A stretch of DNA of 64,000 bases from Cladorrhinum sp. PSN259 (GCA_033725935.1 MU867085.1:372001-436000), one strand, 5' to 3'; positions 30,063 through 41,084 are shown, counted from the stretch's first letter. Notes: generated by a model from the letters alone, not told the origin. Translations and numbers: made by a program.

Positions 30063-31317
30063 CTAGCTGCCGAAAACCATCTCATCCTCCCGCAGATGCG
30101 CTAGCTTTGCTGTTTCTGCCCAGACCATCTCCCGCTTCAGAGCATCATTCGACTCGGCACTAGTCTGAAACGGGTTCCGCCCGTCAAAATACAAATCCTT
30201 GGGAAATGGGCCAGATTCTGAACCAAATGCAGCCTCCAGAACATCAGATGCCGAGCGGGAAGTCGGTCGCACCCGGCCGTTTGACGGAAAGATGCGCAGA
30301 ATGACGGGATAGATAATCTTAAACATGAGCACGCGTATGAACCACGGCGAGTGGCGCTGCATGCCCGAGATCATAACTCCGGGGTCCACGCCAAGGACGC
30401 AGATGTTCCTCAACGCGGGGTCCCGGTCCAAGCGTCGCTGCAGCTCGTGCATCATCATGATCACGAGGAGTTTTGCGGCGCCGTATCGACGGTATCCGCT
30501 AACCCAAGACGCATCTTCCTCCGCTGAACTCCAGGTGCCTTTGGCAATCGCCTCGAAGCCTGCTGCGTCGTGAAGGATTGTCTGGTACCTCTCTTCCTTG
30601 AAGGCTCCGGTAGCGTTGTTTCTCTGGTCATGAGGACTGCAGTCAAACATTTTCGTCAGCTTCGGCTGGGCATTCCTACTTGTAATCTGTAAAATAACCA
30701 ACTTACTCGTGAGCCTGGCTTCCAAGCACAATGATGCGCCCGCCTTCCTTGTCCATGCTCTTGAGCAACAGAAGAGTGAGCAGCCAATGACCAAAGTAAT
30801 TTACCGCAAAGGTGCTGTCAAGTCCCTCATCCGTCCATGACTGCTTTCCGAATTCCTGGAAGCCGGCGTTGAGGATGAGGGCACGAATGGGGGGGATGTC
30901 GTTTGTGGAAACGCGATTCTAGCAGCGCTCAATGATATTAGGGCACGGCCCGATTCCAGCAACAGCCCGGACAGCAGAATCCGATTTAAGCAAACAAACA
31001 TAAAACTTGAACAGAGGAATGGGGCCAAATAATAATAATAAGCAAGCAGGAACCGAGACTGCACTTACATTGATGCTCTCTGCTACGCTACGAATGTCAT
31101 CGACCTTTGTCAGATCCAGGGATATGATATCATGTGTGTGCGAAGATGTGCCAGGGCCAAGAGCGGCAACGAGAGCCGGCGCTGCTGTTGCATCTCGGAC
31201 CGTGTAGACGCCATGATAGGCCGATAGCTCGGGTGTTGAAGCAATCCGCTCCGCTATAGCGCTTCCCAGTCCCCCATTTGACCCAGTGACGAGAATGGTC
31301 CCTTTGGCGGCAGCCAT
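30063..31317 (-). CDS. Short-chain dehydrogenase/reductase
   Basis: Exons (minus strand): 31069-31317, 30707-30918, 30063-30636; 344 aa. The nucleotide-binding motif TGSNGGLG (residues 11-18) opens a Rossmann fold. ILNAGFQEFG carries the NAG motif, and the catalytic pair is Tyr/Lys in SGYRRYGAAKLL. The NYFGHWLLTLLLL and GRIIVLGSQAHDPHDQRNN segments resemble fungal retinol-dehydrogenase/protochlorophyllide-reductase-like SDRs. It would oxidise or reduce an alcohol/ketone with NAD(P)(H). It lies convergent with FAD oxidase 2 and divergent from the second P450. A decayed copy of its first exon and promoter lies at 41085-41440. Confidence 0.9.
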
Positions 31318-32575
31318 TGGAAGCGAACTCAAGAATGAACAGAATTTTTTTCCTGAAGGGAAAATGGAAGGAAAAAAGAAAAAAAAGGAGGTGTTTTGTA
31401 ATGGGAATACGATCCCGCCGTTAGTCCCGTCTCTTATGCCAAAAATTCGGGGTTCGAGCGGGGGAGTTTTGCAACAAACTGCGCCATGCATGCTGCAAGC
31501 TGCCCTATAATAATTTCACGTCCGGGCGTGGCGTGTCAGCACACAAGGATGTTGCGTCCGGGTAATATCGACGCTAGCGAGTGCCGGCAGCGTGGCGCTT
31601 GCATGACGGTTAGTTCGGTATTTACTGGTTACATGACGCACGGCGCAGCACTTTGAAAATACCACCTTCCCATGAACCTCGGACTGCCATGATGTAAATT
31701 CCCGTCTACGATCTACACCTCGGTCGAGATGCGAGTTGGGGTCATTCTTTCCGAGTCCAAAAACGTTATTAGCCATTAAGCGAAAAACAAGAATTAAAAA
31801 AAGAAAATCACTGAGCGTCCAACAAGGTACCTTGGTACTAGCTAGGTAGCTGATTGTTTGCTAATCTTGGAAGGTGTGAACGAACTGAAGATGCCACCTT
31901 GTTCCAACACCATCCCATGCAGAGCAGGCAGGACATCGGATAGTAATTTACATGTACGGCTAGGTACAGAACGTAATCTGTGATTCTATGCATACAAACT
32001 TTTGTATTTACCCTAGCACTGTATGTTGCGGTATTCAGAACCGCCCTCCTATTGCCCACTACAGGTACCAGTACAAAGTGATTCAAAACCGCACTCCTAT
32101 TGCCAATTAGTACAACTACAGGTACCAGAGACTGTTCAAGTTTGGTCGTCATCGGTCCTTTTCTCCACACTTGTGTGGCAAACACTATATACCAAAGCAT
32201 CTCAACTGATGATGCGGGAAAATCCTTCCTCGATGTCTCATGTACAGTACAATGAGTACATGAGAGCGATTGAGAGTAAAAACGGACCTCTTTGCCAAGG
32301 TAGTGACCTGTCAAGAGCTCCCCGTCACGCCCGACTAGTAGATCAGCCAAAGACGGAATGGGATCCTTGAGAACACGTGGTAATACAAGCCGACGGCTGA
32401 GCAAGATAGGCAGACTGAACCTTCCACGCCCCTTATTCCATGGTGGCCGAGCGTACTTGGATCAAAGCTGCAGTCTATTTAGTTTAGGGCTGAAGCCTGT
32501 GCGTTCCCGAGCTTCCGTATCAGTCGAACCATGCATCTTTGTCTATCTCCCTCCCGTGATTAACCCAGTAACAGC
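31318..32575. promoter_or_regulatory. Shared divergent promoter region (SDR / second P450)
   Basis: 1.26 kb lies between the start codons of two divergent cluster genes. It contains the perfect palindrome CAAGGTACCTTG (31823-31834). A near-duplicate block at about 32038-32128 has two units sharing CTCCTATTGCC and ACTACAGGTACCAG. These are candidates for regulator binding; no factor can be named. The block adjoining the SDR start is partly conserved beside the SDR relic at 41.3-41.44 kb. Confidence 0.5.
32038..32128. repeat. Two-copy imperfect repeat in the divergent promoter
   Basis: Unit 1 (about 32039-32071) and unit 2 (about 32087-32128) share AACCGC, CTCCTATTGCC and ACTACAGGTACCAG, with a 9-10 nt insertion in unit 2. 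Confidence 0.7.
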
Positions 32576-34444
32576 ATGTCTACCGACGCTCTTGTCAGCC
32601 ACGCCGACCTTGTCCTGCAGAGGGCTCTTTTGACGGTAGTACCATGGAATTCTGCACTATCGCGGGGACTACTCTGCATTCTCATCGCCTGGACTGTCTG
32701 GCGATTCTGGAAGTTTACCATCTACCCTAAACGCCATCCTGACGAGCCCAAGGAACTTCCATATCTTATTCCAGGTAATTTTTAGCCGTCGTTTCGTAGC
32801 TTTCGGATTTTTGCTAACTGTGTGATGAATCAGTGCTGGGTGGGTCGCCCTACTTATTTCAGTCTTCAAGTTCCTAGGCCTAATCAAGCATGCACAGGCC
32901 ACGGCCCGGCCTTCTTCAAAGACTCAAATGGCTTGCTAGCTCGAGCCAGGTACGTTGCTTCCGTGAAAAGTACATTTCTACCTAGTTGCCGACTCGAGTA
33001 TGTGAGCAGACAGCATTTCTCCCGTACCAACGAGCCCTTTTCTCTGACAGCCTTTGGCCACACCTTCTACGTCGTCACTCATGCCAAACACTCGGCCGAA
33101 GTGTACAAAAACACAGAGTCTCTTTCCTTCGAGGAGTTCGTTCAGACCCTGATGAGGGTCAATGGGAGCGACGAGGAAACCATCAAGACGATATATTCTC
33201 CCGCCTCGGTTCATAAGCCTGGCTTTCCGAACCCAGAGGGTTTGTCCGTCGGCGTGCTGGCTCAGCGCATGCATGTGCACCAACTCCACCCTGGCAATAA
33301 CATGCTCGTGCTGCAGACCAAAGCTAGAGACTGGATCAATCGCAAGCTGAGTCTGGAGGGGCTTGCCAAAGAGTGCAAGTATTCATCATCTCCAAGTTCG
33401 ACGCGTGTCGAAGTGCCGTTATATGAGTGGACGTCAGACTACTTTGTCCGCCTTGGGCAGTACGTCTACTTCGGCGATGTGCTCGACCGTGTCGATCCTC
33501 AGTACCCTGATGCTTTCATCATGTTTGATGAGCTCATTTGGAAGATGCTGTACCAATATCCGAATAGTCTCAGTCGCGACATGACAGATCCTCGCGACCA
33601 CATGATTGCGTCGTTGAAAAGGTATTTTCAGCTTCCTCCAGACGAAAGAAGAGGACAGGCCTCCTGGATCATCAATGCCATGGAGGACGAGATGAGGGCC
33701 ATCGGAGTTGACAATGATAATCTGGCCATCGTAGTCTTCCACCTTTACTTTGCGTAAGCCGTATCCATCACAAGTTTCATCTGTTGAATCCTCGGCTAAC
33801 CGGCTGCTCGGTGCAGGATCAACACCAACGCGCGCAAAACATCTTTCTGGATGCTGACGCACCTCATGCGTAACCCAGAGTACATGGCCGCCTTCCGCGC
33901 CGAGACTGCGCCGGCTTTCCGCGGAAACGAGCTCGTCGATGTGAGCCACATTCAGGATGCAACCAAGTGCCCAACTGTTGACGCCATCTGGCACGAGACA
34001 CTACGCATGTACGGCTGGGCATCCTCGGTGCGCTCGGTGAAGCGTGACGTTGTCATCGGAGGCAAGCTCATGCGCCAGAACAACCGCGTCATGGTGCCTC
34101 ACAGGCTTCTGCACTTTGACGAGGCCGTATTTGGGCAGGACACGGCATCGTGGCGACCCCGGCGATGGCTTGACACAGACGCCGGCCGGAAGCTGCCAAG
34201 CAGCCCTTCATGGCGGCCCTTTGGCGGCGGCCGCACCAAGTGCAGCGGCCGCTTCCTAGCCAAGTTCGTCGTTACGGCTTTTGCAGCTACACTGCTGCGC
34301 CGTTTCGACGTTGAGGCCGTCGGCGACCCGCCCATGCCAGAGCCCGACGTCGGCAGACCTGTCCTGGGCATTATCTCGGTCAAGGAGGGCCAGGATTATC
34401 GAGTGTCCATCACTGAGCGCAAGGACAAAGATGTGGATGCTTAG
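32576..34444 (+). CDS. Cytochrome P450 (CYP7/8-like fungal family) with a likely 6-nt microexon
   Basis: Proposed exons: 32576-32774, 32834-32839, 32898-32949, 33010-33753, 33817-34444; 542 aa. An N-terminal membrane anchor (GLLCILIAWTVWRFW) precedes PKELPYLIP. The six-base exon supplies Val-Leu of the conserved PVLGH turn (IPVLGHGPAFFKDSNG). The I-helix region has INTNARKTSFWMLTHLM, without the usual acid/alcohol pair, as in CYP7/8-type enzymes. K-helix ExxR is HETLR, then SWRPRRW and the heme loop FGGGRTKCSGRFL (Cys about 476). It would be an ER oxygenase or isomerase acting on a cluster intermediate. Joining exon 1 straight to 32898 would also keep frame, but loses the two residues. Confidence 0.88.
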
Positions 34445-34555
34445 ACCGTTATGTAACTACAAGACAAACACACTCACACACAAGGCATTCTTAGAACATT
34501 TTAGAACTATCTCCAAGTCAGTGAAATTGTAGAGCCATCCATCTTGGCCCCCATT

Positions 34556-35937
34556 TTACTCGGGGAGCTTGAATCCCCCGGCACACCCGCTCTGGAACAG
34601 GCCGTCCGGGTCGTACTTCTGGCTAGCTTCCTTCATAATCTTTCTGTTCTCTTGACCGCAACCGTCATATGGTCGTTGAAACTCCATGCAGTAATTCATA
34701 AATCTGTACGGGTGGCCCGTATGTTTCGCTGCCGCCGTCGCATCGATCTCCTCCAGCAGCCGGCGGATGGTCGTCCGGACGAATTCGTCATCCTTTGCGT
34801 CAGCCCACGTCACAGAGCACCCGATTATGATCAAGGGTTCAGTGCAGTCCTCGAGGCCTAGGACGTTGGGGTGGCCTTTGTTCATCCATCCAGGCAAAAC
34901 GGCCTGAAAGGTAAAGGGAAAGAGCAAACCTTTGACCTGACGCATTGCCTCGGTAGTCCGACAGAAAATCGCGTAGGCCGCCTGCATCGTTTCGACATTG
35001 TTGCGGATAGTTGTTGTCCCTTGCATGTGGCGCGTTCCCGGCGGTGCGGTGCTGCCGTTCTGTTCGACGGCGCTCACGTGGCTCCGCACCGAACAATTGC
35101 GGCGGACGCACCACAGAGAGGTGAAGGCCGTCTTCTTCCAATGAGCCGGCCATTGCTTCATGTTGTCCTCGGGCCCGGCCTTTGTGTATACGAGCTGAAG
35201 GGAGATGATGTGAAAGGGAACGCCGCGGACCTGGACAAAGGAGAGAATGGGCCCGGCGGCGTTCTCATCAAACGCGCCGGGCTCGCCCGAGCTTGCGTGC
35301 TCGACGTAATCGTGATAAGCCTTCATGGCCTTGGTCTGCTGAAACGCCGCCAGCGCAAACATCTGGCCAAACCAGAGCGGTTCCAAGGGCAGGCTCCGCA
35401 GGGTGAACCGAGTCACGATGCCAAAGTTGTTCCCGCCGCCTTTGAGTACCCGCCACAGGTCCGGATGCTCCGAGGCCGAGGCCGTCACGACACTTCCGTC
35501 GGCAAGTACCACCTCGTAGCGCTCAGCGTTGGAGCAGACGAAGCCGTATCTGGCAGAGTAAAATGATATTCCGCCTGTGAGCATCATCACACATTCATCA
35601 CCGCGTCAGCGCACACACTCGTGGTTTATATTTGTTTGCACATCATTCAAGAAACAAAAAAATGCCTCCTCTCACCTTGCAAAGTCAACCCACCCACGCC
35701 GGCCGGTGAGCTCCTCCCTCCCATCACCACCAATCCCTTCTCTTCTAGCGACTTGTACACGTCGACCCATTTTGCCCCTGCGCCGACCGTCACGGTAGAT
35801 CCGTCCGCAGCCGGCGTCACGTCACAAATCAGGCCGAGATCAATCACGACGCCATCCTTGACTGTTGCCGCCCCGAGGCCGGGGTTGAGACCTCCGCTCC
35901 TAACAGCGAAGAGATTTGGGCTCGGTGCCGGTGGGGG

Positions 35938-35978
<41 letters not shown>

Positions 35979-36381
35979 GGCTGCTACCCCGGCGGCGGCT
36001 GTCGTGTTCCTGCTTCAAGATCTTGACCGTCTTGCCGAGCTGTTGCGCGTCGCTGGGTCGCACAACACACCCCGGGATGATTTCACGATTCTGCTGAGCC
36101 CAGTTGCCGTCCACGGCCTGCTGGAAGGCCGCAGCGTCGGACTGGAGGATGACGCTCCCGGGGGGCAGTTCGGCAAGTAGCCGTTGGATGAGTTGGGGAA
36201 GCTGCTCGGGACTCAAACTCGCCAACGGGTAAGATTTTTGGTCGGGTTGTTTTTGGTTGGCGGGAGGTTGGTTTCCCTCCTTGGATGCCGTCTGCCCCTT
36301 TCGTCGCAACATTATGGGGATGAAGGCCAACAGGACAAGGGTAGCAGCTACTACAAGTGGTGAGGGACTCTGCGAGACCAT
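34556..36381 (-). CDS. FAD-linked oxidase (BBE-like), membrane-anchored, lacking the covalent His
   Basis: Exons (minus strand) 35676-36381 and 34556-35574; 574 aa. Residues 6-25 form a membrane anchor followed by basic residues (LRRKG), so it is probably ER- or membrane-bound rather than secreted. The FAD domain has RSGGLNPGLGA at 161-171: Leu165 stands where the His of the GGH motif is normally bonded to FAD. The Cys motif (YGFVCSNAERYEVVLADG) and LWRVLKGGGNNFGIVT are present, and the C-terminus (KYDPDGLFQSGCAGGFKLPE) is intact. A 12-Asp run at 136-147 comes from an ATC microsatellite. The enzyme may bind FAD through one bond or non-covalently. A relic of its 3' end lies at 42905-43018. Confidence 0.88.
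35941..35978. repeat. (ATC)12 microsatellite inside a coding exon
   Basis: A perfect trinucleotide run encodes, on the minus strand, a poly-Asp stretch just before the FAD-binding GG motif of the oxidase at 34556-36381. It is expected to vary in length between strains. Confidence 0.95.
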
Positions 36382-37385
36382 GACCGATTGTATTGGAAGC
36401 TAAATAGGATAGGTAGGTGACGGAGAGGGATGTGGTAGTTGGCGGCTTAAAAATGGTGGGTGGACACGAGCTCTGAACGGGCAGTGTGTGCGCGTCTAAC
36501 ATGAACCCCGCAAATGTGTGTGCGGTAAGGAGGCGCCAAACTTCACCTAGCGCTCCCAATCAACTTCCAATAATAAATGTCCGGAAGTGCCGGGAAAAAC
36601 ATGCCAACGTTGCTATACAGAAAAGTGGGACCAATGCCAGTGTGTTTTGCAACTTTCAAGACCAACACCGCACCGACCAGGAACCTGGTCGGTGGCAGGT
36701 GCAGCTTCGACAAACACAACGCTTGTGCAACGTTATGTATCTACATGTGCGTATGTACAGTACCTAGGTACGTACCGGCATAATAGGCTGCCTGGCATCT
36801 AACGGTACCTGTGAAACTCGTTGGCACCCACAAAAACATGCACGCCGAGTGTTACCATATCTTGGGCCGAATGCCAAGCACCCGGAATGAGATGCATCAT
36901 ACCCGTGATTGAGAATGCTCAAGTCAAATGTAAAAAAGAAAGAGGGAGGGAAATGGCAAAGGGAAGAGGAAGGAGAAAGGAAACGAATAATTATAAGGAA
37001 ATAAGGCAGAATAACTAGAAGGAGAGATTCGTTAGAGGAGCAAGGTGCATGGGGAGGATGGAGATCATGAGAAGAAAAGCAGAGGGGAGGCGCATATTAG
37101 TAAGGCTTAGTTTCACTTTCAAGCGACGACCGTTATTTTTCCCCTTTAAAGCTGACAGATCCAATTAATAAAACCTCACCCACGTGGGGGTGGATGATAA
37201 GATTAATACTCCATCAACTTCCTAGTCTGCCTTTGACAACATTCTAAATACTTAAAGGTCAGACACCGGATGCATTCCATCAGAGTGAATGACAAACCGA
37301 AAAGTCCGACAAGCTAGAAACTGACTTGCAAAATAAGCGAAAAGATTGACAAAAGAACTGAAAACCCTCCAAGGGAAATCATAAA
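36382..37385. other. Intergenic, 1 kb, no gene seen
   Basis: This holds the promoter of FAD oxidase 4 and the 3' flank of the next gene. A TACCTAGGTACGTACC palindromic stretch lies near 36761-36776. A purine-rich strip (GAAGGAGAAAGG-like) covers about 36935-37100. No coding sequence is supported. Confidence 0.4.
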
Positions 37386-38239
37386 TCACTGGAGGGCCCC
37401 GGTATCGACCTGCTCCTCTGACTCTTCAGACTTTTTCGCGGAAACATAAGAATATGGCAGCCCATACATGCCAGAGACTGTCAGAGTGTTCTCCTCGGCA
37501 TTCCAGCGAACATTGACATTCTCTCCAGTGATGACAAGGGTGCCATATCGAATCTGGTATCACCTCAGGATTAGCATTGGGCTTTATCAGTCATCCTGCA
37601 GGTGGCCATGGCAGGACAAGGAAAATACTCACACTGGCCTCAATCTCACCCACCCAACCCTGGAACTCGTCAATCTTCATCTTCTTCTGCTTCCACGGCT
37701 TTCCGTCCACAGGGAACCCAAGCGCCCTGCACACCACAGCGTCACTTGCGACGCCGGTCGAACACGACCATCTGGCTCTGCCCATTCTGCAAGCGTTCTG
37801 GGTATCGCAAGGTGGTCAGCCAACTTCATGTTGATAAAGATGAAACTATGCTTGCTGCTTACCGTCCACTTCATGCTCTGACGGGCGCCGCGAGCAATCT
37901 TGATCCGGAGGTCTCTGGCCTTGTCCCTTACCTGCTCGGGGGTCAGGCCGGGAGGAGGCATGGCGACGGTGACGGTAGCTTGCGTGAACGCGGCGGCTTG
38001 CTGTAGATCAAAGGCGTAGTCAACAAGCATGGAATGCTCCCAAGCGCTAAGCTCCTCGTGAGTGTACATCTCGGGAGATGAGATGCTTGCACTGGCCGAG
38101 GTAGCTTTTGCTTTCTTTGCCGGAGGGGCTGCCGATTGTGCGAAAACGGAGCCGGCGCTCAATTCGTTGGTTTTGCCTGTGATTGTTAGAAATGTATGTC
38201 GTACAGTTTGGAGAAGGCTGTCAAACGTTTGGGTGGCAT
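37386..38239 (-). CDS. Unknown fungal protein, 219 aa, 4 exons
   Basis: Exons (minus strand): 38227-38239, 37863-38176, 37633-37797, 37386-37553; all phases close. The first exon is 13 nt and yields the start MPPKRKTNELSAGSVFAQSA, whose basic N-terminus resembles a nuclear localisation signal (PPAKKAKA follows). Later blocks look conserved and globular: MYTHEELSAWEHSMLVDYAF, ARDLRIKIARGARQSMKWT, MKIDEFQGWVGEIEAS and IRYGTLVITGENVNVRWNAE. I recognise no named domain. The donor of intron 1 (GTTTGA) is weak, so the very N-terminus is less sure; an in-frame Met at 38069 is the fallback start. Confidence 0.7.
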
Positions 38240-38940
38240 TCCGGATATATGGCTTTGGTATTTGACACGACGCGGATGACGCGAGTGACTGAAGAAAGAA
38301 GAATCGAAAGAAAACCAAAAATCAAGAACAAGGGCACCCAAGTTATAGAAAAAGAGCTTCCACAATCAATGAAGCGGAGAGAACGAATTTGAAGGAAAGA
38401 GCGTCCGGCACAGAGTCTGCCGCATGGCCCTCTGGAATGATGCGACTTCCACAATGCTCCTTCCAAATTCTGTCAGCCTTCCTCAGCCAAAGAACCCAGA
38501 AGGAAAGAACCTAGCACCTCAATCGCGTCACACGGCTCCGACGCGTCTCAATGACGTGTTGACTTGCATTGGCACCTGCTCCCGCCTTGCATCTGACCGA
38601 TCGGCCGGCGGAACAGACTCTGTTCTTTCCTCTTCAGACTCCTTCGTGTCCCTGCGTAATTACTAGATTTTGTTGTTCATTCAGAGCGTTATCGGGCATA
38701 ACCGGAAAATAATTACTAGATTTAAAAGACTATGAAAAACATCCATGGATGGCAATCACGCAAGGCTTCCTTCCTGTAGCAGCGACTTCATGAACGGTAC
38801 ACCAGTATATTGAGAAACAGAACACAGTCAGCATCCGTCATCATTATTTGGCGATATATAGACACGAGGCATTGTACTATTTTCGTTTTTTTTTTCAACC
38901 AAATAAAGCAGTGCGTCAATTTCTCCCCCATTCCCTCCTC
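38240..38940. other. Intergenic, contains a tiny SINE remnant
   Basis: About 700 bases between two minus-strand genes. Only the 39-bp insertion at 38671-38709 stands out. Confidence 0.5.
38671..38709 (-). repeat. SINE-like element, copy 4 (39-bp, extreme 5' truncation)
   Basis: Only the 3' hairpin (GTTATGCCCGATAAC on the minus strand) and tail of the dispersed element remain. They are flanked by a perfect 14-bp direct repeat TAATTACTAGATTT at 38657-38670 and 38710-38723. The duplication shows this is a true insertion rather than a decayed longer copy. Confidence 0.88.
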
Positions 38941-39705
38941 TCACAAAGCGGCAGCACCAACAATGGCACCAACAGCAGCAACAGCCATCTTGGCCACATA
39001 CCCAGTCTCCCTAGGTTCGGCGGCGCCACCACCCGTTGACCCCGTGGTACTCTGCACCGCACCACCATTGCCGTTGTTCCCAGCATCACTACCCCCGGTA
39101 GTACTGGGCAAAGGCCCAGTATACACCCCAGTATACCCACTCGGAGCCAAAGACCCAGTATACTCCCCATAATACTGGCCGTAGAATATTTCGACAGCCC
39201 GCAAGCACTCCTTGACATTCTCAGCCGCTTCCCACAAAAGATAACCCGCATACGGGATATCATCATCTCCCACACCTGCACATTTTGACGCAACACTCCG
39301 GATATCGGGGCGAGCCGAGGACAGATAGCTCGTCCAGGCGCTGGTGAAGCTGGAGTATTCCCCCGCGAGAGACGATGGGGGGCTTGGCAGGGTAGCCTGG
39401 GGGGTGGCGAGGACTTGGGAGCAAAGGCTGACGTAGTTGGTCGAGGTGGATTTAGTGACGGTGCTTGTGCTTTCAATCCTGGCACGCTCCGAAATCCACC
39501 ATTCATAAAGGTCACCCTCAATGGTGGGCCGAACACTTAGGAGCGAAGAGATGGAGCTCGAGCACTCGGAGGTGAGGGATGGGTTTGGCATTATGCTCTC
39601 CGTTTGACGGCGTGCTAGGGCGGGAGCTGCTGTAATTTGTGGTCCCAGAATGTTGGCGACGGTGAGGGTTGCGCCGCCTAGGGCGAGGAGTGTTTGGGTG
39701 CGCAT
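38941..39705 (-). CDS. Secreted, probably GPI-anchored protein
   Basis: Single exon, 254 aa. A signal peptide covers about residues 1-26, followed by a possible Kex2-type processing site (ALARRQ). The mature part contains four well-spaced Cys (TSECSS, SLCSQV, SKCAGV, VKECLR) within a helical-looking region (residues 45-170), then a Ser/Gly/Asn-rich linker (STTGGSDAGNNGNGG) and a C-terminal hydrophobic Ala-rich segment (MAVAAVGAIVGAAAL) with no basic tail. This layout is common for fungal GPI-anchored surface proteins. No catalytic domain is recognised. Confidence 0.78.
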   Translation of the reverse strand: MRTQTLLALGGATLTVANILGPQITAAPALARRQTESIMPNPSLTSECSSSISSLLSVRPTIEGDLYEWWISERARIESTSTVTKSTSTNYVSLCSQVLATPQATLPSPPSSLAGEYSSFTSAWTSYLSSARPDIRSVASKCAGVGDDDIPYAGYLLWEAAENVKECLRAVEIFYGQYYGEYTGSLAPSGYTGVYTGPLPSTTGGSDAGNNGNGGAVQSTTGSTGGGAAEPRETGYVAKMAVAAVGAIVGAAAL

Positions 39706-41060
39706 CTCGAGTGTTTGATCGGCTGGAGGAGGTGAAGGCGTCCGTATGCGATGGGGTATTTGTCTTGTGTGAGAGCGATCGAGGTGACGGCGGTGTTTAT
39801 ATCCATACTAATAGGGGGCGCAGGCTGCAGCATGGCATTGGGTTTGCACGATGTTACGCCTTGGCAGGTTGGTGTTTGGTTTGCGACTGTAACAGAAGAA
39901 ACCTCTGCCGCGGTTATAAAATTAAGCTCAGCAGGGATGTCTGTTATGGAACATGCTAGAAAGAAGTGATCTTGATATCATCATCCCCGGGCAGCACTAA
40001 CATTTATAACCGCTGCCGAGGTGGAATTTGCTAATGGGAATAGTCTAAGGCTTCCTTTACCCCTGAAGTCTTCCATGGTATCCACTGCCACACGCGATGT
40101 ACACAAACAGTAACTGACCACCTCGGATTATTGTTGCCGTCCTCGCGTCGGCGAGTGCCAAAATTCAGGGCCAAAGCACTGCTATCGGCCATGGGAATCG
40201 TCAAAATCTCCACTTTCCATCTTTGTCGCCAGTCCGGGTCTCCGCGCCCAGAATCATGTTGTTATTTCAAGGGTTAATATGATCGACTTCAAATATCTTC
40301 TGCACTAGGCGCAGCAGCAATTATTCAATTACGAGGTAGCAGTCTTGAGATTATGCGACCTACACCTTAGGTGCATGTCATTATCAAGCAGGCAGCCTTC
40401 TGTTCACTCCCTTATACACACCTCGTGGAAGAGAACAGAGTTTCTTCGAGGTTGGCTGGCCGGCCTCCCGTAGCTAAAGGAAATCAACAAGTTTCTCAAG
40501 GTGGAGTTTGCCAGCACTGGAAGGTCCTCAATTGTATCACGCGGACGCCCAGCAATAGCGCCAGGCAACAGATCGACTTGGGCTTTTAAATAGCACGACA
40601 TCGCTCCTCCCAGATTCTGGTTATCATTGCTCCGAGTCGGCGGCAAAGCCTGGAAAAGGGAAGGAGCGATCGGGCCGAACGCCGACTGTGTCACAGATAT
40701 TGGGGCGGCCCCATTGTTGCTTGATTGCTTGGCTTTTCCCCGAGCGAATGGAGCTAAACTAGCTCTTTTTGGTCTTGGAAATTGCAGGCAACCAAGTCAC
40801 TCAGTGAGAATTTGATGACACTGTTAATAACAAAACCTGCCCATGGGAACCGGAACGGCACACCATTTGCCTTGCAGTACCACCACTGGAAGATGATGTT
40901 CGGGCCGAAGTCGTTCTAATATTGTTCCAAGAGCAAACAGTTCCGCCCGTCTGTCAGTCAAAAGACGTACCGCCACTAAATACTTATCCCAAACGACTTC
41001 CAATGATCCCTTTCTCATATTATTGCTGCCATGTCTATCCTGGTCCCTTGCACACTACAA
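39706..41060. other. Intergenic, no intact gene
   Basis: 1.35 kb. On the minus strand near 40830-40920 a short frame reads FGPNIIFQWWYC and then VPFRFPWAG, which looks like decayed coding sequence, but I cannot assign it. Otherwise nothing is recognised. Confidence 0.35.
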
Positions 41061-41084
41061 TTCTCTTGGAGAACGCACATGATC

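Noticed and set aside
31838..32404. 188-codon minus frame in the SDR/P450 promoter
   Set aside because: It covers the duplicated promoter block, so its internal repeats come from that; no protein resemblance.
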